A stretch of 47,255 bases of DNA from Streptomyces sulfonofaciens (GCF_014656295.1 NZ_BNCD01000035.1:1-47255); one strand, 5' to 3'. Counted from the stretch's first letter, positions 16,579 through 24,878 are shown. The notes: generated from the sequence alone by a model not told the origin. Program-made: numbers and translations.

Positions 16579-17571
16579 CTATCGTTCGCGGGGCCGGTCG
16601 TCCGGCACAGGCAGGTGGTCGGGCGTCATCGCCGAGAGGATCTCGTAGGCGGTGTGGGCGGCGGCGACGGCGGTCATCTGAGCGTGGTCGTAGGCGGGGG
16701 CCACCTCGACCACGTCGGCGCCCACCAGACGCGTCCCGCGCAGGGCGCGGATCATCGCGAGCAGTTCGCGGCTGGTCATCCCGCCCGCTTCGGGGGTTCC
16801 GGTGCCGGGGGCGTGCGCCGGGTCGAGTACGTCGATGTCGATGGACAGGTACACGGGCCGCTCCCCGAGGCGGGCGAGCATACGCTCGATCGCCCGGGGC
16901 AGGCCCTCGGTCTCGATCTCCGGGCTGGAGATCACGGCGAACCCGAGGCGTTCGTCGTCCCGCAGGTCCTGCCGAGAGTACAGCGGACCCCGGGTTCCCA
17001 CGTGCAGGCTTGTGGTGAGGTCGATGAGTCCTTCCTCGGACGCACGGCGGAAGGGCGTGCCGTGCGTGACGGGGGCACCGAAGTAGGTGTCCCAGGTGTC
17101 GAGGTGGGCGTCGAAGTGGAGCACGGCGAGCGGGCCGTGCCGCCGGGCGGCGGCGCGCAGCAGCGGCAGGGCGATGGTGTGGTCGCCACCGAGGGTCAAC
17201 AGCCGGGTACCATCCGCGGTCAGTTCCTCGGCGGCGGTCTGGATCCGGGTGACCGCCTCGTCGAGGCTGAACGGGTTGGCGGAGATGTCACCCGCGTCGG
17301 CGACCTGCTGGGCGGCGAAGGGTTCCACGTCCTGCGCCGGGTTGTAGGGCCGCAGCAGCCGGGACGCCTCACGGATGTGCGCAGGCCCGAAACGGGCGCC
17401 GGGCCGGTAGCTCACCCCGCTGTCGAAGGGCACACCGACGACGGCGATGTCGGCACGCGGGACGTCTTCCAGGCAGGGCAGCCGGGCGAACGTCGCGATC
17501 CCCGCGTAGCGGGGGGTCAGACTTGCGTCCGGGGGGCCGATCGGGGACTGCGGGGGTTCGGCTGAGTTCAT
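16579..17571 (-). CDS. Ureohydrolase, agmatinase/guanidinobutyrase family
   Basis: A 330-residue manganese enzyme of the arginase superfamily, releasing urea from a guanidino compound. Metal ligands are visible: His131 in GGDHTI, Asp154, His156 and Asp158 in FDAHLD, and Asp244 and Asp246 in SIDIDVLDPAHAPGTGTPE. The GTGTPEAGGMTSRE segment is typical of agmatinase-like rather than arginase proteins. It is the first gene of the operon, and its promoter probably lies in the AT-richer dyad region at 17600-17636. Substrate could be agmatine, guanidinobutyrate, guanidinopropionate or guanidine-like compounds; the NCS1 neighbour is unusual for plain agmatine use. Confidence 0.88.
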   Translation of the reverse strand: MNSAEPPQSPIGPPDASLTPRYAGIATFARLPCLEDVPRADIAVVGVPFDSGVSYRPGARFGPAHIREASRLLRPYNPAQDVEPFAAQQVADAGDISANPFSLDEAVTRIQTAAEELTADGTRLLTLGGDHTIALPLLRAAARRHGPLAVLHFDAHLDTWDTYFGAPVTHGTPFRRASEEGLIDLTTSLHVGTRGPLYSRQDLRDDERLGFAVISSPEIETEGLPRAIERMLARLGERPVYLSIDIDVLDPAHAPGTGTPEAGGMTSRELLAMIRALRGTRLVGADVVEVAPAYDHAQMTAVAAAHTAYEILSAMTPDHLPVPDDRPRER

Positions 17572-17599
17572 CGGGACCTCGGATCCGTTCCAGGCGAAG

Positions 17600-17636
17600 G
17601 TTACCTATACACAACAACAGATTCCTATTAGGCAAC
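17600..17636. promoter_or_regulatory. Candidate operator between ureohydrolase operon and XRE-cupin gene
   Basis: An AT-richer island in the 147-bp divergent region. GTTACCTA (17600-17607) is repeated inverted as TAGGCAAC (17629-17636) with one mismatch, and CCTATTAGG (17624-17632) is a perfect short palindrome. CCTA thus occurs twice directly and once inverted. This arrangement suits dimer binding by the adjacent XRE-cupin regulator. No certain -10/-35 pair was assigned. Confidence 0.5.
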
Positions 17637-17718
17637 TTGCATTCCGGGTAGTGTTTGCTCTGAGTGACCGCCCTGTCAAGGGCTGTCCGGGAGCCAAAAC
17701 GAATGACGCGAGGATTCG

Positions 17719-18303
17719 ATGAAAGCGCTGCACCCGACGCCATCACCTGATCCGGTCCGTGTCGGGGCGCGTCTGCGAGCCTCCCGCCAGGCCCAGGGCC
17801 TCACCATCGAACAGGTCGCCGCCGCCACCGGCCTGACCAGAGGGTTTCTCAGCCGGGTCGAGCGTGACGAGACCTCGCCGAGCGTCACCTCCCTGGTCAC
17901 CCTCTGCCAGGTGCTGTCCCTGCCGATCGGTTCGCTCTTCGAGAGCGCCGACGCCGAGGTGATCCGATTGAACGAGGCCCCTCGCCTCAACATGGGCGGG
18001 CACGCCGTCGAAGACCGGATGGTCACGCCCCGTGCCCAATCGAAGATCCAGATCCTGCGATCGCGACTCGAACCGGATGCCCACGGCGGCGACGACCTGT
18101 ACACGATCAACTGCGACGTGGAGGTACTGCACGTACTCAGCGGCGAGATCACCATCCGCTTCACCGACCGCACCGAAGTACTCACCGCGGGCGACACCCT
18201 GACCTTCCCGGGCCGGGAGCCGCACACATGGCTCAACTCCGGTCCCGGCCCCGCCGAAGCCACCTGGACCTTCGTCCCGGCGCCCTGGAGCAGCTCCCGC
18301 TGA
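17719..18303 (+). CDS. XRE-family regulator with C-terminal cupin domain
   Basis: 194 residues. The N-terminal helix-turn-helix (about 15-70) contains RLRASRQAQGLTIEQVAAATGLTRGFLSRVERDETSPSVTSLVTLCQVLSLPIGSLF. The C-terminal cupin (about 105-190) contains EVLHVLSGEITIRFTDRTEVLTAGDTLTFPGREPHTW. Such proteins commonly control amine, polyamine or amino acid use and sense the substrate in the cupin. It is divergent from the ureohydrolase-permease-amidohydrolase operon and is probably its regulator. The ATG at 17719 is preceded by GAGGATTCG, giving a GAGG ribosome site. Confidence 0.9.
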   Translation: MKALHPTPSPDPVRVGARLRASRQAQGLTIEQVAAATGLTRGFLSRVERDETSPSVTSLVTLCQVLSLPIGSLFESADAEVIRLNEAPRLNMGGHAVEDRMVTPRAQSKIQILRSRLEPDAHGGDDLYTINCDVEVLHVLSGEITIRFTDRTEVLTAGDTLTFPGREPHTWLNSGPGPAEATWTFVPAPWSSSR

Positions 18304-18698
18304 CCCGAAAAACCCCCAACCGCTCCAGACCGTCCCAGCAGCAGGCGGGCCGCAGGCGGGCCGCGAGGACCATCAGGGCCACGGACCGGCGCAGGTGCTC
18401 GGCGGGCAACCTCACCGAGGACATGCCTTCGGAGTGCGGCTGAGCACTTCGGGGTGGCTCCGGATCGCCCGTGGTCCCCGCAGCGGGATCTGCTGCGGGG
18501 ACCACGGTGATCGTCTGGTCACTGGTGTTCTCGGGGTCGAAGTCGTCCGTTGCAGCCACGGCTGCTCCTGGGCCGGCCAGCAGGTCCCGCCCTCGTCCGA
18601 AACGCAGTTGACGTGCGGCGAGGTCACCCCTGCCTGAGCATCGGACGCAGGTTCCGACGTTCGTGCACCGGTTCGTCCGGACGCCTGGACGGTGGACC
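18304..18698. other. Convergent intergenic stretch, 395 bp
   Basis: It separates the XRE-cupin gene from the small secreted protein, which is read toward it. It holds a strong hairpin (18470-18506). A minus-strand frame (18559 down to 18233) begins with GTG after a good AGGAG and reads AATDDFDPENTSDQTITVVPAADPAAG. It then degenerates, runs through the hairpin and ends inside the XRE gene, so I do not call it a gene. Confidence 0.4.
18470..18506. terminator. Strong bidirectional terminator hairpin
   Basis: Perfect 15-bp arms (18470-18484, CGTGGTCCCCGCAGC, and 18492-18506) flank a 7-nt loop. It lies between two convergent genes and lacks long U-tracts, as is common for actinobacterial terminators. 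Confidence 0.75.
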
Positions 18699-18953
18699 TC
18701 AGGAATCCAGATTCACCCAGAGGTGGTAGTTGCTGGTGGTGGTGCTCTTCTTGCAGTACCAGTCGGAGTAGACGCCGGCCGCCCCGAACGACTGGCACGC
18801 GGAAAGAGAAGGGAAGGTACCGATGTCGGTATACCCGGCTGCGATCGTGCTCGCGTCGGAGGACGCGGATGCGGCCTGGGCGGTCGCGACCGTGCCACCG
18901 GTCAGCAGTGCGGCTCCCAGCACGACGCCGGTGAGCCAGACTCGTGTACGCAT
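18699..18953 (-). CDS. Small secreted protein of unknown function
   Basis: 84 residues. The start MRTRVWLTGVVLGAALLTGGTVATAQAA is a typical Sec signal peptide with cleavage expected after AQA (about residue 27). The mature part of about 57 residues contains TDIGTFPSLSACQSFGAAGVYSDWYCKKSTTTSNYHLWVNLDS with two Cys that could form a disulfide. ATG at 18953 has AAGGGAGAA upstream, which decides it over longer open-frame starts. The mature pattern resembles short secreted Streptomyces proteins of unknown role. No operon partner. Confidence 0.75.
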   Translation of the reverse strand: MRTRVWLTGVVLGAALLTGGTVATAQAASASSDASTIAAGYTDIGTFPSLSACQSFGAAGVYSDWYCKKSTTTSNYHLWVNLDS

Positions 18954-19244
18954 ATGTGTTCTCCCTTTTCTTGATGGATGTGCACGCCTTTCGGCGCCGC
19001 GTTTCTGAGTAGTCGCGGCCTCTTTCTGCTGCGACATGTTGTGCCGCGGGCCGGGCACTGCGGGCCGGTTGCCCTCGACTCGGCCTTGAAAAAGAGAATG
19101 CCGTGGGCCACTGCGCCTGTCTTTGTCGTTCAACGCCGGGTTGTTGACGATCCGCGCATGCGCCGGGAAGAAGGACCATCCTCAGCGGCAAGCGGCTGGT
19201 CGGCGGCCACGGATCCGACCCGGCTCGCGACTGCGGCTACGACT

Positions 19245-19286
19245 GCGGCTGCGGCTGCGGCTGCGGCTGCGGCTGCGGCTGCGGCT
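19245..19286. repeat. GCGGCT hexanucleotide microsatellite, 7 perfect units
   Basis: Seven uninterrupted GCGGCT units, with one more copy just upstream (19233-19238). It is prone to replication slippage. It does not appear to be within a gene. Confidence 0.9.
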
Positions 19287-19529
19287 GACGCTCAGTGGAC
19301 GGCCGCCGCGTGGCGGTGCAGCCGTCCGTCCGGACGGCAGGTCGGCTCGACGTCCGGGCCCGGCGCGCGCAAGCGCCGTAAGGGGCCAAAGGTGCGGCCG
19401 AGACCCGAATGGGTGGGAGGTGCGGCCGAAACCCGGACCACGCATGTACCGGAGTACAGGCGGCCGTTGCCGCCTCGGCGCTTGGCGGCTTCGGAAGCAG
19501 GCGACCGGGCGAAGCTCGCGTCCGGTCTC

Positions 19530-19557
19530 CATTCGATACCAGTCATTCGATACCAGT
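19530..19557. repeat. Tandem duplication of a 14-mer
   Basis: CATTCGATACCAGT occurs twice head to tail with no difference (19530-19543 and 19544-19557), indicating a recent slippage duplication. Confidence 0.85.
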
Positions 19558-19688
19558 GCTCGCGTGGCGGATCCCGCGCCCGGGGGACGCGGACCGCTCG
19601 GCGGCGTTCGAGCCTTGCCTACGGCGAACTGGAAAAAAGAAAAAGCAAGGAGACCTCTCCTTGCCACTCCCAACATATAGCACACTGG

Positions 19689-19707
19689 GGGGCTTGCGGC
19701 AAGGCCC
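19689..19707 (+). promoter_or_regulatory. Rifamycin-associated element (RAE)
   Basis: GGGGCTTGCGGCAAGGCCC is identical to the 19-bp inverted repeat I recall as the RAE found upstream of rifamycin-inactivating genes in actinomycetes, where it mediates rifamycin-responsive expression. It lies 210 bp upstream of the rph start. A TATAGC sequence (19676-19681) immediately upstream may be a -10 element; no good -35 at normal spacing was found. Confidence 0.85.
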
Positions 19708-19917
19708 CCGTGGTACCCCAGAATCGTCGGCCGAGGCCACAGGCTGCGGAAATGGGGGGCACGACGTGCGTGTGTTGTTGTCGGCGTACGGGGGACGCGG
19801 TGGCGTCCGGCCGGCGGTGGGGCTGGCAGCGCGGTTGCGGGCACCAGAAGTGGAGGTGCCGGGGATGCGATCGGTCAGTGCGGTACGGCGGAGCACGGCT
19901 GTCTCGGAGGTGTCGCG

Positions 19918-22530
19918 GTGATCGAGCAGTACGTGTGGGAACTTCAGAAGGTCGACGAGAGTCAGGTCGCGGTCGTCGGCGGCAAGGGCGCGCACCTGGG
20001 CGCGCTGTCGCGGATCGAAGGCATCCGTGTGCCGGCCGGCTTCTGCGTGACCACGGACGCCTTCCGGCGGGTCCTGGCGGAAGCACCGTCGATCGATGAT
20101 CGGCTCGAACAGCTCTCGCGCCTGAACCCGGACGACCGGGAGGCGGTCCGCGCGCTCAGCGCGGAGATCCGCCGGACCATCGAGGGGATCGCCGTCCCGG
20201 GCGATCTCGCGGCGGCTGTCACCCGCGCACTCGCCCAGCTCGGCGAGCACGCCGCCTACGCCGTCCGATCCAGTGCGACGGCAGAGGACCTGCCGACGGC
20301 CTCGTTCGCCGGTCAGCAGGACACGTACCTGAACGTCGTGGGGCCGGCGGCGGTCCTCCGGCACATCAGTCGGTGCTGGGCTTCGCTGTTCACCGACCGG
20401 GCCGTGGCCTACCGCCGGAGGAACGGCATCGACCACCGGGCGGTCCACATGGCCGTGGTCGTGCAGCGGATGGTCTTCCCGCGTGCGGCCGGCGTCATGT
20501 TCACGGCCGACCCCGTCACGGGCAACCGGAAGGTCGCCACCGTGGACGCCGGCTTCGGCCTCGGCGAGGCCCTGGTCTCCGGTCTGGTGAACCCGGACGT
20601 CTTCACGGTGCGGCACGGCGAAGTCGTCGCCGAGGCGATCGCCGCCAAGGAGCATGCCGTGCACGCTCTGGCCGCCGGAGGCACGCAGGAGGTGGCGATC
20701 GACCCGCAGCAGCAGGAGCAGCCGTCGCTGACGCACGCGCAGGTTCTGCGGCTCGTTCAACTCGGGCGGCGGATCGAGGCGCACTTCGGCCGGCCGCAGG
20801 ACATCGAGTGGTGCCTCGTCGACGATGGCTTCCACATCGTCCAGAGTCGGCCGATCACGACGCTGTTCCCCGTACCGGAGGCCGACGACCAGGAGAATCA
20901 CGTCTACGTCTCCGTTGGCCATCAGCAGATGATGACCGACCCCATGAAGCCCCTGGGCCTCTCCATGTGGCAGCTCACGGCCATGGCGCCGATGCACGAG
21001 GCCGGCGGGAGGCTGTTCGTCGACGTCACCCGGCGGCTGGCCTCGCCCGCGAGCCGCGCCGGTCTCCTGGACGTCCTCGGAAGATCCGATCCGTCGATCA
21101 GGGACGCGCTGGAAACCGTCGTCGACCGCGGCGACTTCGTCCCGTCCCTCCCGGACGCGGGCCCTGGCGGGCCCCCGGCCAGGGGCGCGTCCGCCCCGAT
21201 CGCGTCCACCCCGATCGAGAACGATCCGGCTGTCGTCACCGAGCTGATCGAGCGGAGCCAGGCGTCCATCACGACCTTGAGCCGCGGTATCCGGACGAAG
21301 ACCGGAGCGGCGCTGTTCGACTTCCTGCTGGAGGCCTTCGAGGAGCACAAGCGAGTCCTCGGTGATCCGCTGAGCATGCAGGCGATCACGGCGGGGATGG
21401 AGGCCACGTGGTGGCTCAACGACAAGCTGCGGGAGTGGCTGGGTGAGAAGAGCGCGGCTGACAAGCTCACCCTGTCCGCCCCCGGCAACGTCACGTCGGA
21501 GATGGGGCTTGCGCTGCTCGACGTCGCGGACGTGATCCGCCCGCATCCGGAGGTGGTCCGGTTCCTGCAGGGCGTCGAGGACGAGGGGTTCCTGGACGAT
21601 CTGGCGAAGCTCGCGGGCGGGGCCGAGGCACGCGACGCCATCGAGGGCTACCTCGACCGGTACGGCATGCGGTGCGCCGGCGAGATCGACATCACGAGGC
21701 CGCGCTGGCGCGAGCGCCCCACCATGCTCGTGCCCCTGATCCTCGACAACGTCAGGAACTTCGGGCCGGGTGCCGCCCGGCGGCGGTTCGAGCAGGGGCG
21801 GCAGGAGGCGGAGAAGAAGGAGCATGAGGTGCTGTCACGCCTGCGGGCCCTGCCGGACGGGGAGCGCAAGGCCGATGAGGCCAAGCGGATGATCGACCGG
21901 GTCCGGACCTTCGTCGGCTACCGGGAGTACCCGAAGTACGGCATCATCAGCCGCTACTTCGTCTACAAGCAGGCCCTGATGGAGGAGGCCGAGCGCCTCG
22001 TGCAGACCAACGTGCTCCCTGAGAAGGAGGACGTCTTCTACCTCACGTTCCAGGAGTTCCACGACGCCGTGCGCTCGAAGCAGGTGGACGGCGGGCTCAT
22101 CCGTCGGCGCAAGGAGGCGTTCCGCTCGTACCAGGCGCTCACACCGCCCCGGGTACTCACATCGGATGGCGAGGCCGTCACCGGGGCGCACCGGCGCGAC
22201 GACGTGCCGGCGGGTGCCCTGGTCGGCCTGCCGGTTTCCGCGGGAACCGTCGAGGGGAGGGCCCGTGTCATCCTTGACATGGCGAAGGCCGATCTCGAAC
22301 CGGGCGACATCCTGGTCACGACCTTCACGGACCCCGGCTGGTCGCCCCTGTTCGTGGGCATCACCGGCCTGGTGACGGAGGTGGGCAGCCTGATGACCCA
22401 CGGCGCGGTGATCGCCCGGGAGTACGGCCTGCCCGCCGTGGTGGGCGTGGAGCAGGCCACCCGGCTGATCCGGGACGGGCAGCGGATCCGCGTGCACGGT
22501 ACCGACGGGTACGTCGAGATCCTGCCTTGA
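19918..22530 (+). CDS. rph: Rifampin phosphotransferase
   Basis: An 870-residue enzyme that inactivates rifamycins by transferring the beta-phosphate of ATP to the ansa-bridge hydroxyl at C21, with release of AMP and phosphate. Domain order matches the PEP-synthase-like family: an ATP-grasp domain (about 1-315, with VGGKGAHLGALSR, AVRSSATAEDLPTASFAGQQDTYLNV and IEWCLVDDGFHIVQSRPITTLFP), a rifamycin-binding domain (about 330-755) and a swivelling phospho-His domain. The catalytic His828 lies in GSLMTHGAVIAREYGLPAVVG. GTG at 19918 has GGAGG 7 nt upstream. Expression is probably rifamycin-inducible through the RAE at 19689-19707. It stands alone, followed by a terminator. Confidence 0.95.
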   Translation: MIEQYVWELQKVDESQVAVVGGKGAHLGALSRIEGIRVPAGFCVTTDAFRRVLAEAPSIDDRLEQLSRLNPDDREAVRALSAEIRRTIEGIAVPGDLAAAVTRALAQLGEHAAYAVRSSATAEDLPTASFAGQQDTYLNVVGPAAVLRHISRCWASLFTDRAVAYRRRNGIDHRAVHMAVVVQRMVFPRAAGVMFTADPVTGNRKVATVDAGFGLGEALVSGLVNPDVFTVRHGEVVAEAIAAKEHAVHALAAGGTQEVAIDPQQQEQPSLTHAQVLRLVQLGRRIEAHFGRPQDIEWCLVDDGFHIVQSRPITTLFPVPEADDQENHVYVSVGHQQMMTDPMKPLGLSMWQLTAMAPMHEAGGRLFVDVTRRLASPASRAGLLDVLGRSDPSIRDALETVVDRGDFVPSLPDAGPGGPPARGASAPIASTPIENDPAVVTELIERSQASITTLSRGIRTKTGAALFDFLLEAFEEHKRVLGDPLSMQAITAGMEATWWLNDKLREWLGEKSAADKLTLSAPGNVTSEMGLALLDVADVIRPHPEVVRFLQGVEDEGFLDDLAKLAGGAEARDAIEGYLDRYGMRCAGEIDITRPRWRERPTMLVPLILDNVRNFGPGAARRRFEQGRQEAEKKEHEVLSRLRALPDGERKADEAKRMIDRVRTFVGYREYPKYGIISRYFVYKQALMEEAERLVQTNVLPEKEDVFYLTFQEFHDAVRSKQVDGGLIRRRKEAFRSYQALTPPRVLTSDGEAVTGAHRRDDVPAGALVGLPVSAGTVEGRARVILDMAKADLEPGDILVTTFTDPGWSPLFVGITGLVTEVGSLMTHGAVIAREYGLPAVVGVEQATRLIRDGQRIRVHGTDGYVEILP

Positions 22531-22988
22531 CCGACCGTACCGGGAAGACCGCTGCGCCACCTCGGACCGGGTGCTGCTGTCGGAATGGCTTCGAGCGTCG
22601 CGACATGACTTCGGGCGTGCCAAGAGATCAGTCGCCCAAAGGTTTCGTGGCCGCCGCCTGCGGATCTCCCAAGGGGTCCGCAGGCGGCGGAACGAGTGAA
22701 TGGGTTGCCTTTCCGAGGCGGTGTGCGGCCGGTGGTCCGGAACCGTCGCATCAACCTCCCCCTCGGGCTCGTGCCGGACACTGTCCCGCATGCGAGCCCA
22801 TTGCGGTCGACCGGCTCCCCGCACTTTCCGGTACCCGTCGACGGGTGCTGTTGCAGACCGGTGACATTCGTGATCGTTCTGCGCCAGGCGCGGCGCACAA
22901 CCAACCGGCGACGGGCGAGTCGTACTGGACGTAACCGCCGGGGACGACCCGTTCGCCGGCACGGGCAGTACACCGCACAGGGGGACAT
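22531..22988 (+). other. Intergenic stretch between rph and a secreted protein, 458 bp
   Basis: Contains the rph terminator (22651-22690). The rest carries no recognisable gene on either strand and presumably contains the promoter of the following secreted protein. Confidence 0.45.
22651..22690 (+). terminator. rph terminator hairpin
   Basis: Perfect 14-bp arms (CCGCCGCCTGCGGA at 22651-22664 and its complement at 22677-22690) around a 12-nt loop, 121 bp after the rph stop. Confidence 0.75.
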
Positions 22989-23612
22989 ATGACGATCCGC
23001 AGGCGCCACGCCCGCACCCGCGCCCGCACCGCCCTGACCGCTTTGGCCACCGGTGCCGTTCTTGCCTTGGCCGCACCCTCTGCGACAGCCGCCACCGCCG
23101 CGGACGGGCCCGGCTTCCTCGACCCTGCCGAGCTGCCGCCCCACCCGTCGTCGCCCTGGTACGGCGGCCCTGTGACCGCCGGCCAGCCGGACCCGCTGCC
23201 TGCGTGCGTCGGCGATGCCCTGCCGTCGACATCCGTGCACCGCGCCTACTGGACGGACCTCGACACCAGCGCACTGCAGGTGACAGTCGTCGAGCGCGAC
23301 CAACAGCGGGCGGCCGACTTCGCGGCCCTGCTGCGCAGCGACCTCGCGGACTGTGCGACGAACCTCGAGCAGGACCCCGACATCACAGCGGTCGGGAAGG
23401 ACTACGGCAAGGTCGACGTCGAGGAGGGCGCGCACGTCTACGGCGTCCACACCACCACTTCCTGGGGTGCCTCCGATATCGCCCTGTTCTCGGTCGGCCG
23501 CGACGGCACGACCGTGACGGTCGTGAAGTGGTCCCAGATGGGCACGTTCGGCGACGCACCGGTCAAGGCGTTTAAGACGACCACGAGGACAGCGGTCGAC
23601 AAGCTCTCCTGA
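22989..23612 (+). CDS. Secreted protein of unknown function
   Basis: 207 residues. An Arg-rich start (MTIRRRHARTRART) and hydrophobic core ALTALATGAVLALAAPSATA form a signal peptide, with cleavage expected near residue 35. The mature region (PACVGDALPSTSVHRAYWTDLDTSALQVTVVERDQQRAADFAALLRSDLADCATNLEQ) has two Cys and an alternating beta/alpha pattern like small extracytoplasmic sensor or PknH-sensor-like domains, but I do not recognise the family with certainty. ATG follows a GGGGGACAT stretch that supplies the ribosome site. Monocistronic; convergent with the DUF642-like gene. Confidence 0.75.
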   Translation: MTIRRRHARTRARTALTALATGAVLALAAPSATAATAADGPGFLDPAELPPHPSSPWYGGPVTAGQPDPLPACVGDALPSTSVHRAYWTDLDTSALQVTVVERDQQRAADFAALLRSDLADCATNLEQDPDITAVGKDYGKVDVEEGAHVYGVHTTTSWGASDIALFSVGRDGTTVTVVKWSQMGTFGDAPVKAFKTTTRTAVDKLS

Positions 23613-23746
23613 CCCCGCGCGCGGCCGCCCACCAGGCGCCGGCGGAACGCTCCGTGCCCCGGCTGGTTGTTGGATCGAGGGTCCGGCGGCCTGCACCGTC
23701 GAGTGGACGGGCAGGCCGCCGGGTCGCACTCCCGTCTCCGGCGGAA

Positions 23747-23790
23747 CCGGGCTTCCGGCGGCCGGGCTTCCGGGAGCCGGGCTTCGGAAC
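23747..23790. repeat. 15-bp tandem repeat, three copies
   Basis: CCGGGCTTCCGGCGG (23747-23761) is followed by a near copy (23762-23776) and a degenerate third (23777-23790). It lies in the 372-bp convergent gap 23613-23984, which carries no gene I can support. Confidence 0.8.
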
Positions 23791-23873
23791 AGGGGCCCTG
23801 CGTATGCGTCGTGGGTGCCGCCGGAGGCGGGCGAACGGCGGACGGCCGGGCCCGGTGGGCTCTCATCCCCGCA

Positions 23874-23914
23874 CCCCGGCACGCGAGCCGGGCGACGAGC
23901 CCGGCGTGCCGGGG
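23874..23914. terminator. Bidirectional terminator hairpin
   Basis: Outer arms CCCCGGCACGC / GCGTGCCGGGG, with an inner stem GCCGGGC/GCCCGGC around a GACGA loop, joined by a small bulge. It lies between convergent genes ending at 23612 and 23985. Confidence 0.7.
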
Positions 23915-23984
23915 CCTCACACGGCGGTGGGCCAGGGGGTCGTCCGCGGCATGCGGGCGCAGAGGACGCCGGGGTGTTGCCGGG

Positions 23985-24584
23985 TCAGCAGGGGCAGTGG
24001 CAGGAGGTGACCTGCACGTCGTCGACCACCGGGCCGTAGGCGTTGGGGGTGGTGCTGGCGAACGCCAGCGTCGTGGTCGTGGCGGTGGCCACGAAGGTCA
24101 CCTGACGCCTGATGTACCCCATGCTGGTGAACGTCTTGCCGGTGACGTCGAAGGAGAAGTCCTGGACGTTCTGGCCGTCGACGAGGACCCGGCCGGTCTT
24201 CACGACCGGGCCGCCCGCCGGGTTCCCGGCCGGCGCGTAGGTGACGGTGTAGGTCTGCCCCGGGACCGTGGTGAAGGTCTGTGCCACCGCTCCGGCGCCG
24301 GTGGCGTGGAGGTCGAGTGACTGGTCGCCCTCGGCTGCCTGCCGGAGTCCGTCATCGACGAGGTCCACGGCCCCGCTGGTCACCGCCCACGGCCCGATGT
24401 ACTGCCCCGCCGGGTACGTCGTGAACGAGTTCGCCCGGGCGATCGGGTACTCGAAGCTGCCGTTGTCGAACCGGCTGACGAGGACAGTGGGGTGGGACGA
24501 TCCGGAGTGCTGGGCCGGGGCGGCCAGTGCTGTACCGGCGCCGGTGGCGCGGCGCCGCGCCCGCCGAGGCCCCCTTCTGGCGGC
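23985..24584 (-). CDS. DUF642 / choice-of-anchor-C-like secreted beta-sandwich protein, start unresolved
   Basis: The C-terminal about 165 residues are a carbohydrate-binding-like beta sandwich: NGSFEYPIARANSFTTYPAGQYIGPWAVTSGAVDLVDDG, then GDQSLDLHATGAGAVAQTFTTVPGQTYTVTYAPAGNP and a final PNAYGPVVDDVQVTSCHCPC. Ahead of it, RRGPRRARRRATGAGTALAAPAQHS looks like a signal peptide that has lost its start codon and part of its hydrophobic core. The frame stays open to a GTG at 24884, but residues from there are Pro/Arg-rich and unlike a gene. The coordinates given begin at the signal-like segment. Either the start is damaged or an unusual start is used. Confidence 0.6.
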   Translation of the reverse strand, partial: AARRGPRRARRRATGAGTALAAPAQHSGSSHPTVLVSRFDNGSFEYPIARANSFTTYPAGQYIGPWAVTSGAVDLVDDGLRQAAEGDQSLDLHATGAGAVAQTFTTVPGQTYTVTYAPAGNPAGGPVVKTGRVLVDGQNVQDFSFDVTGKTFTSMGYIRRQVTFVATATTTTLAFASTTPNAYGPVVDDVQVTSCHCPC

Positions 24585-24878
24585 GTCACGCGCGTGTCGC
24601 GGGTGTGCGGGGCCGGGTGCGGCGGGCGGGCTTCTGCCCGTGGGGAGTCTCGATGCGTTGCCAGTGCGGGGTACCTGTCGGCCCGTCGGCCGTCCCAGGG
24701 CGGGTGGACCCGCGATTCGTGGTGCGCGGTGCGGACACGTGGCTGATGCCTCCCGCTGCCTCCCGGTGGAGGCTGAGGGGGTGCACGCCGCCTGTGCGGC
24801 GAGCCCGGCACGGTGGCGGACCGCCGTCCCGTAGTCCGTCGTACCCATTTCTCTGATCCCTGAAGGGACCCTGACACC

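Larger units (their letters stand above)
18954..19688. other. Non-coding stretch with simple repeats upstream of rph
   Basis: About 735 bp with no convincing gene. Long open frames on both strands arise from the GC-rich repeat (Arg-Leu, Ser-Arg or poly-Ala readings) and lack ribosome sites. It contains a GCGGCT microsatellite, a 14-bp tandem duplication and an A-rich run near 19631-19645 just before the rifamycin element. That A-rich segment may be part of the rph promoter. Confidence 0.5.

Noticed and set aside
19182..19844. Minus-strand frame encoding a Ser-Arg repeat protein
   Set aside because: The SR run is only a reading of the hexanucleotide repeat; the rest has no coding bias and crosses the RAE.
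18978..20099. Long plus-strand frame of 373 codons over the region upstream of rph
   Set aside because: It is kept open by the GCGGCT repeat, has poly-Ala and Arg-rich content, no ribosome site and runs into rph in another frame.
19543..21825. Long antisense frame opposite rph (760 codons)
   Set aside because: It is a typical high-GC antisense shadow of a well-supported gene.
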